Assembly: GCA_001567185.1 (NCBI GenBank)
Contig: LNFR01000064.1
Span: forward strand, 1-64,000
From: Bacteroidetes bacterium OLB12
GTDB lineage: Bacteria; Bacteroidota; Bacteroidia; Cytophagales; Cyclobacteriaceae
Direction of reading: 5' to 3'
Length of the DNA: 64,000 nucleotides
In this document: piece after piece, positions 19,817 through 28,807 of the stretch
How the letters are laid out: every line of letters begins with the position of its first letter
How positions within the stretch are numbered: the stretch's first letter is position 1
Program-made: the position numbers and the translations under genes
Notes under the pieces: model-generated
Told to the model about the DNA's origin: nothing
Seen by the model: the letters and a program-made list of their open reading frames with translations, nothing else
Database searches by the model: none

Positions 19817-21346
19817 TTAAAATGGAGCATCCTCATCATCACCCGATGGGCCGGATGAAGATGGATTATCACGGAATGTATTCAACCGGCTTTCGCGGGT
19901 AATGCTGCTCATAGGGGTTAAACCTTCCGGTGCATCGTAATCGGCAAACTTGGTGTACTTGCCAATGAATTTCAATTTTACATTTTCGAGCGAACCGTTT
20001 CGGTGTTTGGCTATAATTACTTCGGCCATGCCCTGGGTGGGCATACCCTCTTCGTCCACACTTATCTTGTAATATTCCGGCCGGTATAAGAACATAACGA
20101 TATCAGCATCTTGTTCAATGGAACCTGACTCGCGCAAGTCGCTCAATTGCGGACGCTTATCGCCACCCCGTGTTTCCACACCCCGGCTCAACTGCGAAAG
20201 GGCAATTACCGGCACCGATAATTCTTTGGCTATTCCTTTTAATGCACGCGAGATGGATGCAATCTCCTGTTCGCGGTTACCGCTGGCTTCACCTTTCATC
20301 AATTGCAAATAGTCAATCACAATCATTTGAATGTTGTGTTCGGCCTTCAACCTGCGGCACTTGGCGCGAAGTTCAAGTATTGAAAGTGCGGGTGTATCGT
20401 CAATAAAAATCGGAGCACCGGAAAGTCGTGTGGTTTTGTGAACCATCTGCTGCCACTCAAAGTCGGCCAGGTTTCCTTTTTTTATTTTTTCAGAATCCAG
20501 TTCCGCTTCTGCTGATATCAACCGGTTTACCAATTGAAGCGAAGCCATCTCTAACGAAAATATGGCCACCGGAATATTGAAATCAACTGCGGCATTGCGC
20601 AAGGCAGAAACAATAAAAGCAGTTTTACCCATACCCGGTCTTGCCGCAATAATCACCAGGTCAGAACGCTGCCAGCCGGAGGTAACACGATCCAGCCGGG
20701 AGAAGCCACTTGGTATTCCTGTAAGGCCATCTTTATGATTTCGCTTTTCCTGTAATTCTTTGGTAGCCTGGAACATGAGCGACTTCATCGAGTCGTAGTT
20801 CTTGCGCAGGTTCGAATCCGAAATCTGAAAAATGTTCTGTTCTGTTTTATCAAGCAGTTCAAATACATCGGTGGTATCTTCGTATGCATCGTGATGGATC
20901 TGAGAGGCTATTTGAATCAGATCGCGTTTAATAGCCATTTCGATGATGATACGCGCGTGATATTCGATGTTGGCTGCCGAGCTTACCTTACTGGTAAGTT
21001 CTGCTATGTAATAAGCCCCGCCCACCAACTCCAGTTTTCCAGCCTTGCGAAGTTGCGCCACTACGGTGCGCATATCCACCGGTTCAGAATTTTTGAACAA
21101 GTCGATAATGGCTGTATAAATTTCTTTATGTTGTTCGGTATAGAAATGTTCGGGTCTTAAAAATTCAACAACGGCAGTCAATGCATTTTTCTCGAGCATG
21201 AGTGCGCCCAGGATGGCTTCTTCCAGATCAAGCGCCTGAGGCGGAAGTTTACCTAAACTATCAGCGATATCGCGCACTAATAGTTTAGACTTTCCGGCTC
21301 CGCTCATGGCAGAACTTAACCTCACGGGCGTTGATCGTTGCTCCAT
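19817..21346 (-). CDS. dnaB: Replicative DNA helicase DnaB
   Basis: DnaB unwinds DNA at the replication fork as a hexamer. The N-terminal primase-interacting domain (LPPQALDLEEAILGALMLE) is followed by the RecA-like ATPase with Walker A AARPGMGKTAF, Walker B-type MIVIDYLQLM, and SQLSRGVETRGGDKRPQLSDLR covering the DNA-binding and arginine-finger region. I chose ATG 21346 (MEQRSTP) over the in-frame TTG at 21388 because the TTG lies inside a good promoter box at 21386-21393; that gives 509 residues. The last residues are Ser/Asp-rich (SSGPSGDDEDAPF). The 5' region also carries DnaA-box-like sequences. Confidence 0.95.
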   Translation of the reverse strand: MEQRSTPVRLSSAMSGAGKSKLLVRDIADSLGKLPPQALDLEEAILGALMLEKNALTAVVEFLRPEHFYTEQHKEIYTAIIDLFKNSEPVDMRTVVAQLRKAGKLELVGGAYYIAELTSKVSSAANIEYHARIIIEMAIKRDLIQIASQIHHDAYEDTTDVFELLDKTEQNIFQISDSNLRKNYDSMKSLMFQATKELQEKRNHKDGLTGIPSGFSRLDRVTSGWQRSDLVIIAARPGMGKTAFIVSALRNAAVDFNIPVAIFSLEMASLQLVNRLISAEAELDSEKIKKGNLADFEWQQMVHKTTRLSGAPIFIDDTPALSILELRAKCRRLKAEHNIQMIVIDYLQLMKGEASGNREQEIASISRALKGIAKELSVPVIALSQLSRGVETRGGDKRPQLSDLRESGSIEQDADIVMFLYRPEYYKISVDEEGMPTQGMAEVIIAKHRNGSLENVKLKFIGKYTKFADYDAPEGLTPMSSITRESRLNTFRDNPSSSGPSGDDEDAPF

Positions 21347-21385
21347 ACATTCGTGGTTGTTGTACGTAGTTTCTTTTAAGGGCAA

Positions 21386-21418
21386 CAAACGTACCGCTTA
21401 GCTTACTCCTACCCTCAA
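21386..21418 (-). promoter_or_regulatory. Candidate dnaB promoter (TTG-N22-TAcgTTTG)
   Basis: On the minus strand TACGTTTG (21393 to 21386) matches the TAnnTTTG -7 box, with a TTG (21418 to 21416) 22 nt upstream, within the 17-23 nt spacing known for Bacteroidota. It lies 40 nt before ATG 21346 and argues against the longer dnaB start. Confidence 0.6.
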
Positions 21419-21422
21419 CAAG

Positions 21423-21468
21423 TTATCTACAATCAAACATGTGAATTTGTGAATAAATTCAATTCACA
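21423..21468. promoter_or_regulatory. DnaA-box-like sites and inverted repeat upstream of dnaB
   Basis: TGTGAATAA at 21448-21456 is the complement of TTATTCACA, a full match to the DnaA box TTATnCACA. TTATCTACA at 21423-21431 is a one-mismatch site. They overlap a perfect 8-bp inverted repeat, TGTGAATT (21440-21447) and AATTCACA (21461-21468). The site lies just upstream of the dnaB promoter in the gap to the divergent gene at 21557, so it could let DnaA act on dnaB; this is inference. Confidence 0.35.
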
Positions 21469-21556
21469 AACCGGAATTAATTTTTTGGTTACGATGGGGT
21501 GCGGCTTTATCGTACAGACATTTTACTATATCTTTACTTTCTAATATCCTTATACC

Positions 21557-22117
21557 TTGGCATCATCGATCTACCAGCAAAGCATTGACAAACAACGGAT
21601 AATCGTAACTGGTGAACAAAGTAGTTTAATTACCAGGCTGGTCCGGCATGTGCTTGCCTCGAATCAACGTAAGTTTGATTTTGTACCTACCGGTCAGTCC
21701 GAACCAACCTTAACAGACGCACCGGTGTTAATCCTGGAAACAAAAGATCAACTGACTGATTACCATCATCATATTCTGCTGTTAGCCGGTAACCCGACCA
21801 CCGGATTAAAAGAGTTGGAAATGGCTGCAGATACCACCCCGAAAGGTGGAATTATTATTTACCCCGAAGCCAACAAAGACTTGAAAACGCTTGCCACACG
21901 CGAGCGACCTGACGTTCAGGCTATTCCATTTAATACCTACAAACACGAAAAACAGCAGGGTAAAACCATTCTGATTACCAGCACCAACGAAAAATTTCCG
22001 ATTGCCCTTAACACGGATAGCGAATTGAGTAGCATTAGCGCTGCCCGTGAATTACTGAAGAAGATTGGAATCAGCAGCGGCCAGTTTTACCGGGCCGTTT
22101 CCAACTTTCAGCCCTGA
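21557..22117 (+). CDS. Conserved hypothetical, possibly degenerate Mur-ligase-like domain
   Basis: I do not firmly recognise this 186-residue protein. The opening KQRIIVTGEQSSLITRLVRHVL has the shape of the Mur-ligase P-loop strand (IxVTGTHGKTTT) but lacks the GKT/S residues, so ATP binding in the usual way is unlikely. The middle (VLILETKDQLTDYHHHILLLAGN) resembles the strand-turn region of a Rossmann-like fold. The C-terminus SAARELLKKIGISSGQFYRAVSNF recalls the Mur-ligase phrase about alternatively bound substrates. The start is TTG 21557; a TAtcTTTA box at 21529-21536 could be its promoter. No signal peptide. It lies between dnaB and a DnaQ-like gene, without an obvious functional link. 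Confidence 0.5.
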   Translation: MASSIYQQSIDKQRIIVTGEQSSLITRLVRHVLASNQRKFDFVPTGQSEPTLTDAPVLILETKDQLTDYHHHILLLAGNPTTGLKELEMAADTTPKGGIIIYPEANKDLKTLATRERPDVQAIPFNTYKHEKQQGKTILITSTNEKFPIALNTDSELSSISAARELLKKIGISSGQFYRAVSNFQP

Positions 22118-22204
22118 TGCTCAACGTGAATGGCAAGGTAGCCATATTCAACAAGCTGATTCTTAGTATGTTTACTTTATGCATCTCTTGCACAAAATAA
22201 TTAC

Positions 22205-23008
22205 ATGAAACTGAACCTGAAAAAACCGTTGTGTGTGTTTGATCTTGAAACAACGGGAATAAGTATTTCGCAAGATCGCATCATCGAAATTGCTGTTATT
22301 AAAGTTATGCCTTCGGGCGAAGTGATTGAAAAGAGTAACCGGGTTAACCCAACTATTCCAATCCCACCAGAATCAACGGCCATTCATGGAATAAGCAACG
22401 AGGATGTAAAAGATAAACCTGTGTTTAAAGACCTTGCCAAAGACTATGCAAAGTTTTTTGAAGGTGCTGATCTGGGCGGGTTTAATATTCTCAAGTTTGA
22501 TGTACCCATGCTGGTAGAAGAGTTTTTGCGCGCTGGGGTAGAGTTTGATTATTCGAAGAAAAGAATAATTGATGCCCAGAAAATTTACCACCTGATGGAG
22601 AAGCGCAACCTGGCGGCCGCTTTAAAATTCTATTGCAACAAAGACCTCACCCAGGCACACTCCGCTGCTGCGGATACGCAGGCAACCCTCGATGTGCTAT
22701 TGGCACAGGTAGAACGCTATGAAAACCAACCTGTAACCGATAACATGGGCAAACCCATGGGCACCATTCAAAACGACATGGATGTGCTGCATCAACTTAC
22801 GGCTACGGATATGGTTGACCTGGCCGGGCGTATGATCCGCAATGACAAAGGCGAGGTGATTTTTAATTTCGGAAAGCATAAAGGCAAGGTAGTAACCCAG
22901 GTTTTAAAAGACGAGCCTTCATTTTATGACTGGATGATGAACAGTGATTTTGCGCTGGATACCAAACGAAGACTGACGGAGATTAAGCTGAGTTTGTTAA
23001 AGCGGTAA
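22205..23008 (+). CDS. DnaQ-like 3'-5' exonuclease (DEDDh family)
   Basis: A 267-residue exonuclease of the DnaQ/Pol III epsilon type. Motif I FDLETTGIS (residues 12-20), motif II GFNILKFDVPML (about residue 91) and motif III HSAAADTQATLDVL (His about 152, Asp about 157) supply the DEDDh residues. The C-terminal 80 residues (FNFGKHKGKVVTQVLKDEPSFYDWMM) form the small domain seen in many Bacteroidota exonuclease homologues, where the GKHKGK segment resembles a nucleic-acid-binding loop. Cytoplasmic. It may proofread replication or act in repair; sequence does not decide. It is a separate unit from the gene at 21557. Confidence 0.87.
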   Translation: MKLNLKKPLCVFDLETTGISISQDRIIEIAVIKVMPSGEVIEKSNRVNPTIPIPPESTAIHGISNEDVKDKPVFKDLAKDYAKFFEGADLGGFNILKFDVPMLVEEFLRAGVEFDYSKKRIIDAQKIYHLMEKRNLAAALKFYCNKDLTQAHSAAADTQATLDVLLAQVERYENQPVTDNMGKPMGTIQNDMDVLHQLTATDMVDLAGRMIRNDKGEVIFNFGKHKGKVVTQVLKDEPSFYDWMMNSDFALDTKRRLTEIKLSLLKR

Positions 23009-23082
23009 CCTCACCTTCAACGCTTCTTTGTTTGTCCAATCGTCTGTGTTATCTTTAGCCATAACACAAACAATAAAGTAAC

Positions 23083-24442
23083 ATGTCGAATGTTTCGCGT
23101 AGACATTTCCTGAAACAAGCTACCACTACCCTTGCCTTCAGTGCCTTTGCATCGCAAGCGTTTTAGTTTCTTCGAACAGAAAAAATGGCGCGTTGCATTA
23201 ATTGGTACCGGTTGGTACGGCAAAAGCGATCTGTTCAAATTAATACAAGTTGCTCCTATCGATGTGGTGGGTTTGTGCGATGTGGATAAACGTTTACTCA
23301 CAGAAGCCGGACAATTAGTAAGTCAACGGCAGAAGTCGGGTAAAGTGCCAGAGTTGTTTAATGATTACACCAAACTACTCAGCGCACAAAAGCCCGATCT
23401 TGTATTAATCGGTTCGCCCGATCATTGGCATGCTTTGCAGGCTATTGATGCGATGAAAGCCGGTGCGCATGTGTATGTACAAAAGCCAATCAGTGTTGAT
23501 GTAATGGAAGGTGAAGCGATGGTGGCCGCTGCCCGAAAATACAAACGCACGGTTCAGGTTGGTTTGCAACGCAGAAGTACCCCACATTTAATCGAAGCAA
23601 AGAAAAATATTATTGAAGCCGGGGTACTGGGTAAAATCTCGCATGTGGAAATCTTTTGTTATTACCACATGCGCAACAACAGCAACCCACCCCTGCAACC
23701 GGTGCCTGAGTTTTTAGATTACGAACGGTGGACCGGGCCAGCCCCGCTTCGTCCTTACGATAACTTACCTCATCGTGGCTGGTGGCGGGCGTTTATGGAA
23801 TATGGAAATGGGATTGTGGGCGATATGTGCGTGCACATGTTGGATTGCGTACGCTGGATGTTGAACCTGGGGTGGCCTGTTCGGATTTCCTCTTCGGGCG
23901 GTATTTACGTTCAGAAACAAGGCAAATCGAATATCAGCGACACGCAGTCTGCTATTTTTGAATTTGAAAACCTGACTGTAACCTGGCAGCACCGCACCTG
24001 GGGTCCACCGGTAGATCCGGAGTATCCATGGGGCTTTAAGATTTATGGCGAGAAGGGTGTTTTATCAGGCAGTCCGTTTAGCTATGATTTTGTACCGATG
24101 GGTGATGGTAAGAAAATTCATGCCGATGCCGTTTACGAACGCGAAAAATATCCTGAAGATTTGAAAGAGAAAGACATTGAGATTCATACCGCACCCGCTA
24201 CGCGCGGCCAGATGTTGAATTTCCTGTCGGCCATAGAAAACGGAAGTAAACCCGTGGCCGATGTAGAAGAAGGGCATGTTTCAACAGCAAGTTGCATTCT
24301 GGCAAACCTGGCTATGAAAACCGGCCGCACACTACACTACGATCCTAAAACAAAAACAGTTTTGAATGATGCGGAGGCAACCTCCTTATTAACCCGATCC
24401 TATCGGCCGGGGTATATTCATCCACATCCCGATAGGATTTAA
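23083..24442 (+). CDS. Tat-exported Gfo/Idh/MocA oxidoreductase (frameshifted near start)
   Basis: The gene starts at ATG 23083 with a twin-arginine signal (NVSRRHFLKQATTTLAFSAF). The frame then stops, while the rest of the protein continues in another frame to 24442. Reducing the T4 run at 23161-23164 to T3 joins them as FASQAFSFFEQKKWRVALIG. The mature protein has the Gfo/Idh/MocA NAD(P)-binding domain (WRVALIGTGWYGKSDL), the loop SPDHWHALQAIDAMKAGAHVYVQKPISVD with the conserved EKP-like motif read here as QKP, and a C-terminal GFO/IDH/MocA bacterial-type domain with GDMCVHMLDCVRWML. Such exported members often act on sugars or inositol derivatives in the periplasm with a bound cofactor. 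The frameshift is probably an indel error. It stands alone and is followed by a strong terminator. Confidence 0.85.
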
Positions 24443-24459
24443 TACATTATTAATTGAGC

Positions 24460-24500
24460 GTTGACAATGTGCAATTGGTTTATTGTCAACAATAAGTTTT
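24460..24500. terminator. Rho-independent terminator
   Basis: GTTGACAAT (24460-24468) pairs perfectly with ATTGTCAAC (24482-24490) across a 13-nt loop, followed by AATAAGTTTTTT. It lies between the convergent Gfo/Idh/MocA and DUF2452 genes and best serves the plus-strand gene. Confidence 0.7.
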
Positions 24501-25289
24501 TTAAATCTCCTTCCAGGTATGATCGGCCAGCAGGCTTACAGCCGCTACAAAATTTTTGTAAGGTTTGCTTCGGCCCCACTCTTTTGGGCCAACGAGCGAA
24601 AGCAAATGCGATCCATCTTCTTTCTCGTATAAGTAATAGGTTTGCCCGATTACCGGGGCAAATCCAAGCTGCGCTTCGTAAATCAACATAGAAAGTTCTT
24701 TGCGCTTTTGAATTTCTTTTGCCTGAATGGCTAACAACTCAATCTGCTGCCTGATTTGTGTAAGCTGCATGTTGGTTTGTTCCTCCATAGCCGATAAAGC
24801 CTGGTGCCGGATTACCCCGGCTTCATTTGGTTTTATCACCGCACCGGAAACAGAAGCAGAGTACGGCAGCACACTCAACTGCTTGTGGTAAATTTCTTCG
24901 TTGGTAAATTTTTCACCTTGGTCGTTATAATGATGATGCACCACCCGCAGGTATCCTTTCGGAGTAATTTCATGCAGTACTTCCAACACCGGCTTCTCCG
25001 CTTTGGCAAACGCTACCTTCAGCACAAGTTGGCTTTCAAATTCTGCTTTAACCGCATCGCCCAAGGCGGCATCTTCAAAAACATTCCAGGTGGCATCGGG
25101 TGTAATTGTAAACTGCGAAGCAAACGCCTGGTCTTCCAGCGAAACCCAATTCATACTAATGGCCAATTGCTTGCCTGTGCCCGTTAGTTCTATTTTATAA
25201 ATACCCGACTTTGGCCTGCTACCAAACTCGTAGGTTCCTTTCTCAGGAAAAAGTTGCCACGAAGCCAGAAAGTTGTATGCATCAACCAT
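24501..25289 (-). CDS. DUF2452 domain protein
   Basis: A 262-residue protein whose C-terminal third matches DUF2452: a coiled-coil-like stretch (TQIRQQIELLAIQAKEIQKR) followed by IYEAQLGFAPVIGQTYYLYE and LSLVGPKEWG. The N-terminal part (residues 5-125) looks like a beta-rich, lipocalin-like domain (YEFGSRPKSGIYKIELTG). There is no signal peptide. The function of DUF2452 is unknown. The gene is followed at 25341 by an M48 peptidase gene on the same strand, 51 nt away, which may be in the same transcript with the peptidase first. Confidence 0.65.
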   Translation of the reverse strand: MVDAYNFLASWQLFPEKGTYEFGSRPKSGIYKIELTGTGKQLAISMNWVSLEDQAFASQFTITPDATWNVFEDAALGDAVKAEFESQLVLKVAFAKAEKPVLEVLHEITPKGYLRVVHHHYNDQGEKFTNEEIYHKQLSVLPYSASVSGAVIKPNEAGVIRHQALSAMEEQTNMQLTQIRQQIELLAIQAKEIQKRKELSMLIYEAQLGFAPVIGQTYYLYEKEDGSHLLSLVGPKEWGRSKPYKNFVAAVSLLADHTWKEI

Positions 25290-25340
25290 GGTAGAATAAT
25301 ACTGGTACCGTGTGCGGAAGCGTGAAGCAGCGCAGTGGAA

Positions 25341-26138
25341 TTATTTCTTGTAATACTGCATCGCCTCCGGAATCCAGCCTTCCAGATCTTTAATACGGGT
25401 TTCGTGCGAAGGGTGCGTTGATAAAAACTCGGGTGGTTGCTGGCCTCCGCTCAGGGTAGCCATACGTTCCCAAAACTTAGGTGCGGATGAAGGATCATAA
25501 CCAGCCATCGCCATAAAAATCAACCCCATGTGGTCGGCTTCTGATTCATGACTGCGCGAAAACTTTAACATGCCGATATTGGCACCCATACCTATAGCTT
25601 GTTGAAATATCTGTTGGGTTGCGGTTGGATTCTGTCCCATAGCTGCACCAATCGTACTTAAGCCAAATTCAGCAATCAAGCCCTGGCTCATCCGCTCGCG
25701 CCCATGGTTTGCAATGGCATGGGCAACTTCATGACCCATCACTACGGCAATACCTTCTTCATCTTTACATATAGGAAGTATGGCCGTATAAAAAGCAACC
25801 TTTCCGCCCGGCATGCACCATGCATTTACTGTCTTATCATCTTGTATCAGGTTAAACTCCCAGGCAAAGCCAGCCAGTTGATCACTCAGGCCCTTCTGGC
25901 CCATGTACTGTTCAACCGCTTTTTGAATTTTTACACCAACTTTTTTAATCAATTCAGTTTGTTGCTGGTTGGTAGAAAGAGGGCCTGTTTTAATTACTTC
26001 AGAATACTGTTGGGCTGCCATTTGGTTTATCTCGCTGCTGGAAACAAGATTAAGTTGTTTACGGCCCGTTACCGGAACAGTAGCGCACCCATAAACCAGT
26101 GATAATAAAAGAACAGATGAAGAGATTTTCTTGAGCAT
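25341..26138 (-). CDS. M48 family zinc metallopeptidase lipoprotein
   Basis: A 265-residue lipoprotein (lipobox LVYGC, Cys about residue 17) of the M48 family, related to BepA/YfgC/LoiP. The HEXXH motif is GHEVAHAIANHGRE near residue 135, and the third zinc ligand is the Glu in SRSHESEADHMGL. It probably acts in the periplasm or at the inner face of the outer membrane in protein quality control, as known for M48 lipoproteins. It lies divergent to the FAH-M23 unit at 26261, with a 122-nt gap between, and upstream of the DUF2452 gene. Confidence 0.88.
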   Translation of the reverse strand: MLKKISSSVLLLSLVYGCATVPVTGRKQLNLVSSSEINQMAAQQYSEVIKTGPLSTNQQQTELIKKVGVKIQKAVEQYMGQKGLSDQLAGFAWEFNLIQDDKTVNAWCMPGGKVAFYTAILPICKDEEGIAVVMGHEVAHAIANHGRERMSQGLIAEFGLSTIGAAMGQNPTATQQIFQQAIGMGANIGMLKFSRSHESEADHMGLIFMAMAGYDPSSAPKFWERMATLSGGQQPPEFLSTHPSHETRIKDLEGWIPEAMQYYKK

Positions 26139-26204
26139 AACGAAATAAGATTTAAAGGCAAATGTAAACGCCTTCTGTGTAATTCTTCAAAAAACCGGCT
26201 AAAA

Positions 26205-26237
26205 TTGACTAAATCCGCTGCTATTGTTCTAAATTTG
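26205..26237 (+). promoter_or_regulatory. Promoter for the FAH-M23 unit (TTG-N22-TAaaTTTG)
   Basis: TAAATTTG at 26230-26237 matches TAnnTTTG and has a TTG at 26205-26207, 22 nt upstream. It lies 23 nt before ATG 26261. Confidence 0.6.
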
Positions 26238-26260
26238 AAGTTGAAATAACCTGCCTCAAG

Positions 26261-26875
26261 ATGAGAATCTTTGCCATTGGTAGAAACTATGCCGAACATA
26301 TTCAGGAGTTGAACAACGAACGCCCTGCCGAGCCGGTTATTTTCACCAAACCCGATACGGCTATTATTCGCAACAACGGCCCGTTTTATCTTCCTGATTT
26401 CTCAAAAGATATTCACCACGAAGTTGAACTGGTATTGCGTATCAGCAAAGAAGGCAAAAATATTGAAGAACAATTCGCACACAAGTACTTTGATGCCATA
26501 GGGGTGGGTATTGACTTTACCGCACGCGACATTCAGCAAAAACTAAAAGAGAAAGGTTTACCATGGGATATTGCCAAAGGCTTTAATGGCTCCGCTCCCA
26601 TTTCAGATAAATTTATTCCCGTGAATGAATTTAAAGATCTGGCAAACATCAATTTCAAATTGGAAGTAGATGGAAAACTTAAACAACAAGGCAATACCAG
26701 CCTGTTACTTTTTTCGTTTACTTATATAATCTCCTATCTGTCTAAATTTTTTACGTTACGCACAGGCGATTTGATTTTTACCGGTACACCCAAAGGGGTC
26801 GGGCCTGTTGCGATTGGAAACAAACTAAGTGCCTACATTGAAGATGAAAAACTATTGGAATTCGAAGTTAAGTAG
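26261..26875 (+). CDS. Fumarylacetoacetate hydrolase (FAH) family protein
   Basis: A 204-residue, single-domain FAH-fold protein. The family core is present: FAIGRNYAEHIQEL at the N-terminus, metal ligands in HHEVELVLRI and GIDFTARDIQ, and RTGDLIFTGTPKGVGPV near residue 170. Short members of this family include acylpyruvases and oxaloacetate decarboxylases/tautomerases; the precise substrate is not readable. Cytoplasmic. Its last 32 nt overlap the start of the exported M23 peptidase gene, so they share a transcript but have no obvious common task. Confidence 0.82.
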   Translation: MRIFAIGRNYAEHIQELNNERPAEPVIFTKPDTAIIRNNGPFYLPDFSKDIHHEVELVLRISKEGKNIEEQFAHKYFDAIGVGIDFTARDIQQKLKEKGLPWDIAKGFNGSAPISDKFIPVNEFKDLANINFKLEVDGKLKQQGNTSLLLFSFTYIISYLSKFFTLRTGDLIFTGTPKGVGPVAIGNKLSAYIEDEKLLEFEVK

Positions 26876-28763
26876 CATTGTAATCTTATTAACCAGCGCG
26901 GTTGCCTTGCAAAGTCACGCACAGTTTAGCCTCGATAAAGCAATGCCTGCACGCAAGGCAAGCTACCTCTTTCCCATTAAGCCAGGCAATACAGCCATCA
27001 TTACGGGTACCATGGGCGAACTTCGCAACACTCACTTTCATGCCGGCCTCGATATTGACACACCCGGCATTGGGGTTCCGGTTTTATCTGCCGAGTCGGG
27101 GTATATTTCGCGCGCTTCCGCTACAACCGGAGGGTATGGCAACGTGTTGTATGTAACACACCCTGACGGGAACACAACCGTATATGCGCACCTGGAAGAG
27201 TTTAAAGGTCCTGTTGGTGATTACATCCGTAAAGAAAGATACAACCGCAAAGTTTCTGAGATTGACCTCACCTTTGCTCCCGGTCAGTTTCCTGTAAACA
27301 AAGGCGAACTACTTGCCTTATCGGGCAACACCGGTGGTTCGGGTGGTCCGCACCTGCATTTTGAAGTACGCGATCAGAATAACGATGCAATCAATCCTTT
27401 GATTTATGATTTTGCTGAAGTGAAAGACAGCATGGCGCCCTTAGTATTTAAAGTAGCCTTAAAAACGTTGGATGCCAACGCCCGCATAAATGATCAGTTT
27501 GGAAGATTTGAATTTTCGGTAGTGAAGAATGGAAATTCCTATTCATTACCTCACCCTGTGCTGGCTAGTGGAAACATTGGTGTAGAAGTTTTGGCACATG
27601 ATAAAATGGAGAACAGCCGCTTTCGGTATGGTATAAATTATATTAACCTGCTGGTAGATGGCCAGCTGGTTTTTCAACAAACAATTGATAAAGTAAACTT
27701 TGGAAACACGCGGCAGATATTAGCCCTGATGGATTACAAAACACTGGAGTTGCGCGGCAATCGTTTTAACAAACTGTATATTGATGATGGCAACCAGCTA
27801 AATTATTATTCAGGCGCAGCGAGAAAACAAGGTATTGCTGTAAACAAAGATCAACCTGTTGAAATTCGTCTTAAGGATTATAACCAGAATGAAAGCAACG
27901 TTCGCTTTGATTTGAAGTACACCCCGCTTGTAACAGAAACTCCCTTACTCGCAACCAGTGGAAAACCTTATGATACCGAACTGGTGGAAAACATTCTGAA
28001 GGTGCAGGTTAAACAATGTACAGAAAATCAATCCACATTTACGATTTGGAGTACAGGCAAGGCAACTTCCCTTTCGCCTGCCTATTCAGGAAATAACCAG
28101 CAGATGTATTTAGTTGATTTAAAAACAGTATTACCCGACTCCATTACCACTTGCCAGGGAACCATGAAATTCAATTTTAAAGACCGCATCCCTTCGGAAA
28201 GCAAGTACAACTATTACAGCGATTTAATGGATGTGGAGTTCCCATTGCAATCGCTTTATGATACGCTTTACCTGAATGTATCATACGACACACTCAATCA
28301 ACAAGAGTTTTTTACGATTGGCGATCGTACCATTCCCTTACAGAAAAGTATATCGGTAACATTAAAACCTAAGCTTAGTTACTTTCAATCGCGCAACCTG
28401 GGCTTGTATCGCAAAGAAGGCCGTGGGTTTGTTTTTGTAAACAGCGAGTGGAAGAATAACAGACTTAAATTTAACACACGCGATTTCGGGCAATTTACCT
28501 TAATGCGCGATACCATTCCGCCAACCATTACCAAAATTGCATTGTCATCGGCAGCAGCCCGATTCAAAATAAAAGATAATCTTTCGGGTATTGCGTACTT
28601 TGAGGCACACCTGAATGGCGAGTGGTTGTTAATGGTGTATGATTACAAAACCGGCATCCTCAAATCAGAAAAACCGCAGCCCGACAAAATACTGAAAGGT
28701 GATTTCGAATTAAAAGTAGTGGATCAGGCCGGAAACGAAGCACTATTCCGGCAGAAATTATAA
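26844..28763 (+). CDS. Exported M23 family metallopeptidase
   Basis: From ATG 26844 the protein has about 639 residues and a signal peptide ending LQSHAQ; a start at 26829 would add five residues only. The LytM/M23 domain is N-terminal: THFHAGLDIDTPGIG (HxxxD ligands) and GGPHLHFEVRD (HxH) at about residues 65-185. M23 enzymes cut peptidoglycan cross-bridges or stem peptides. The remaining 450 residues are beta-rich and contain no motif I can name; they may be immunoglobulin-like or substrate-binding domains. It overlaps the FAH gene upstream by 32 nt. Confidence 0.87.
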   Translation: MKNYWNSKLSSIVILLTSAVALQSHAQFSLDKAMPARKASYLFPIKPGNTAIITGTMGELRNTHFHAGLDIDTPGIGVPVLSAESGYISRASATTGGYGNVLYVTHPDGNTTVYAHLEEFKGPVGDYIRKERYNRKVSEIDLTFAPGQFPVNKGELLALSGNTGGSGGPHLHFEVRDQNNDAINPLIYDFAEVKDSMAPLVFKVALKTLDANARINDQFGRFEFSVVKNGNSYSLPHPVLASGNIGVEVLAHDKMENSRFRYGINYINLLVDGQLVFQQTIDKVNFGNTRQILALMDYKTLELRGNRFNKLYIDDGNQLNYYSGAARKQGIAVNKDQPVEIRLKDYNQNESNVRFDLKYTPLVTETPLLATSGKPYDTELVENILKVQVKQCTENQSTFTIWSTGKATSLSPAYSGNNQQMYLVDLKTVLPDSITTCQGTMKFNFKDRIPSESKYNYYSDLMDVEFPLQSLYDTLYLNVSYDTLNQQEFFTIGDRTIPLQKSISVTLKPKLSYFQSRNLGLYRKEGRGFVFVNSEWKNNRLKFNTRDFGQFTLMRDTIPPTITKIALSSAAARFKIKDNLSGIAYFEAHLNGEWLLMVYDYKTGILKSEKPQPDKILKGDFELKVVDQAGNEALFRQKL

Positions 28764-28807
28764 TATAAGTCCGGGTACGCAATATCTGAAATTAAAAGCC
28801 TGTTGCT

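Noticed and set aside
21389..21556. Chromosomal origin of replication
   Set aside because: Only one full and one near DnaA box are present, with no AT-rich unwinding repeats or dnaA/dnaN genes close by.
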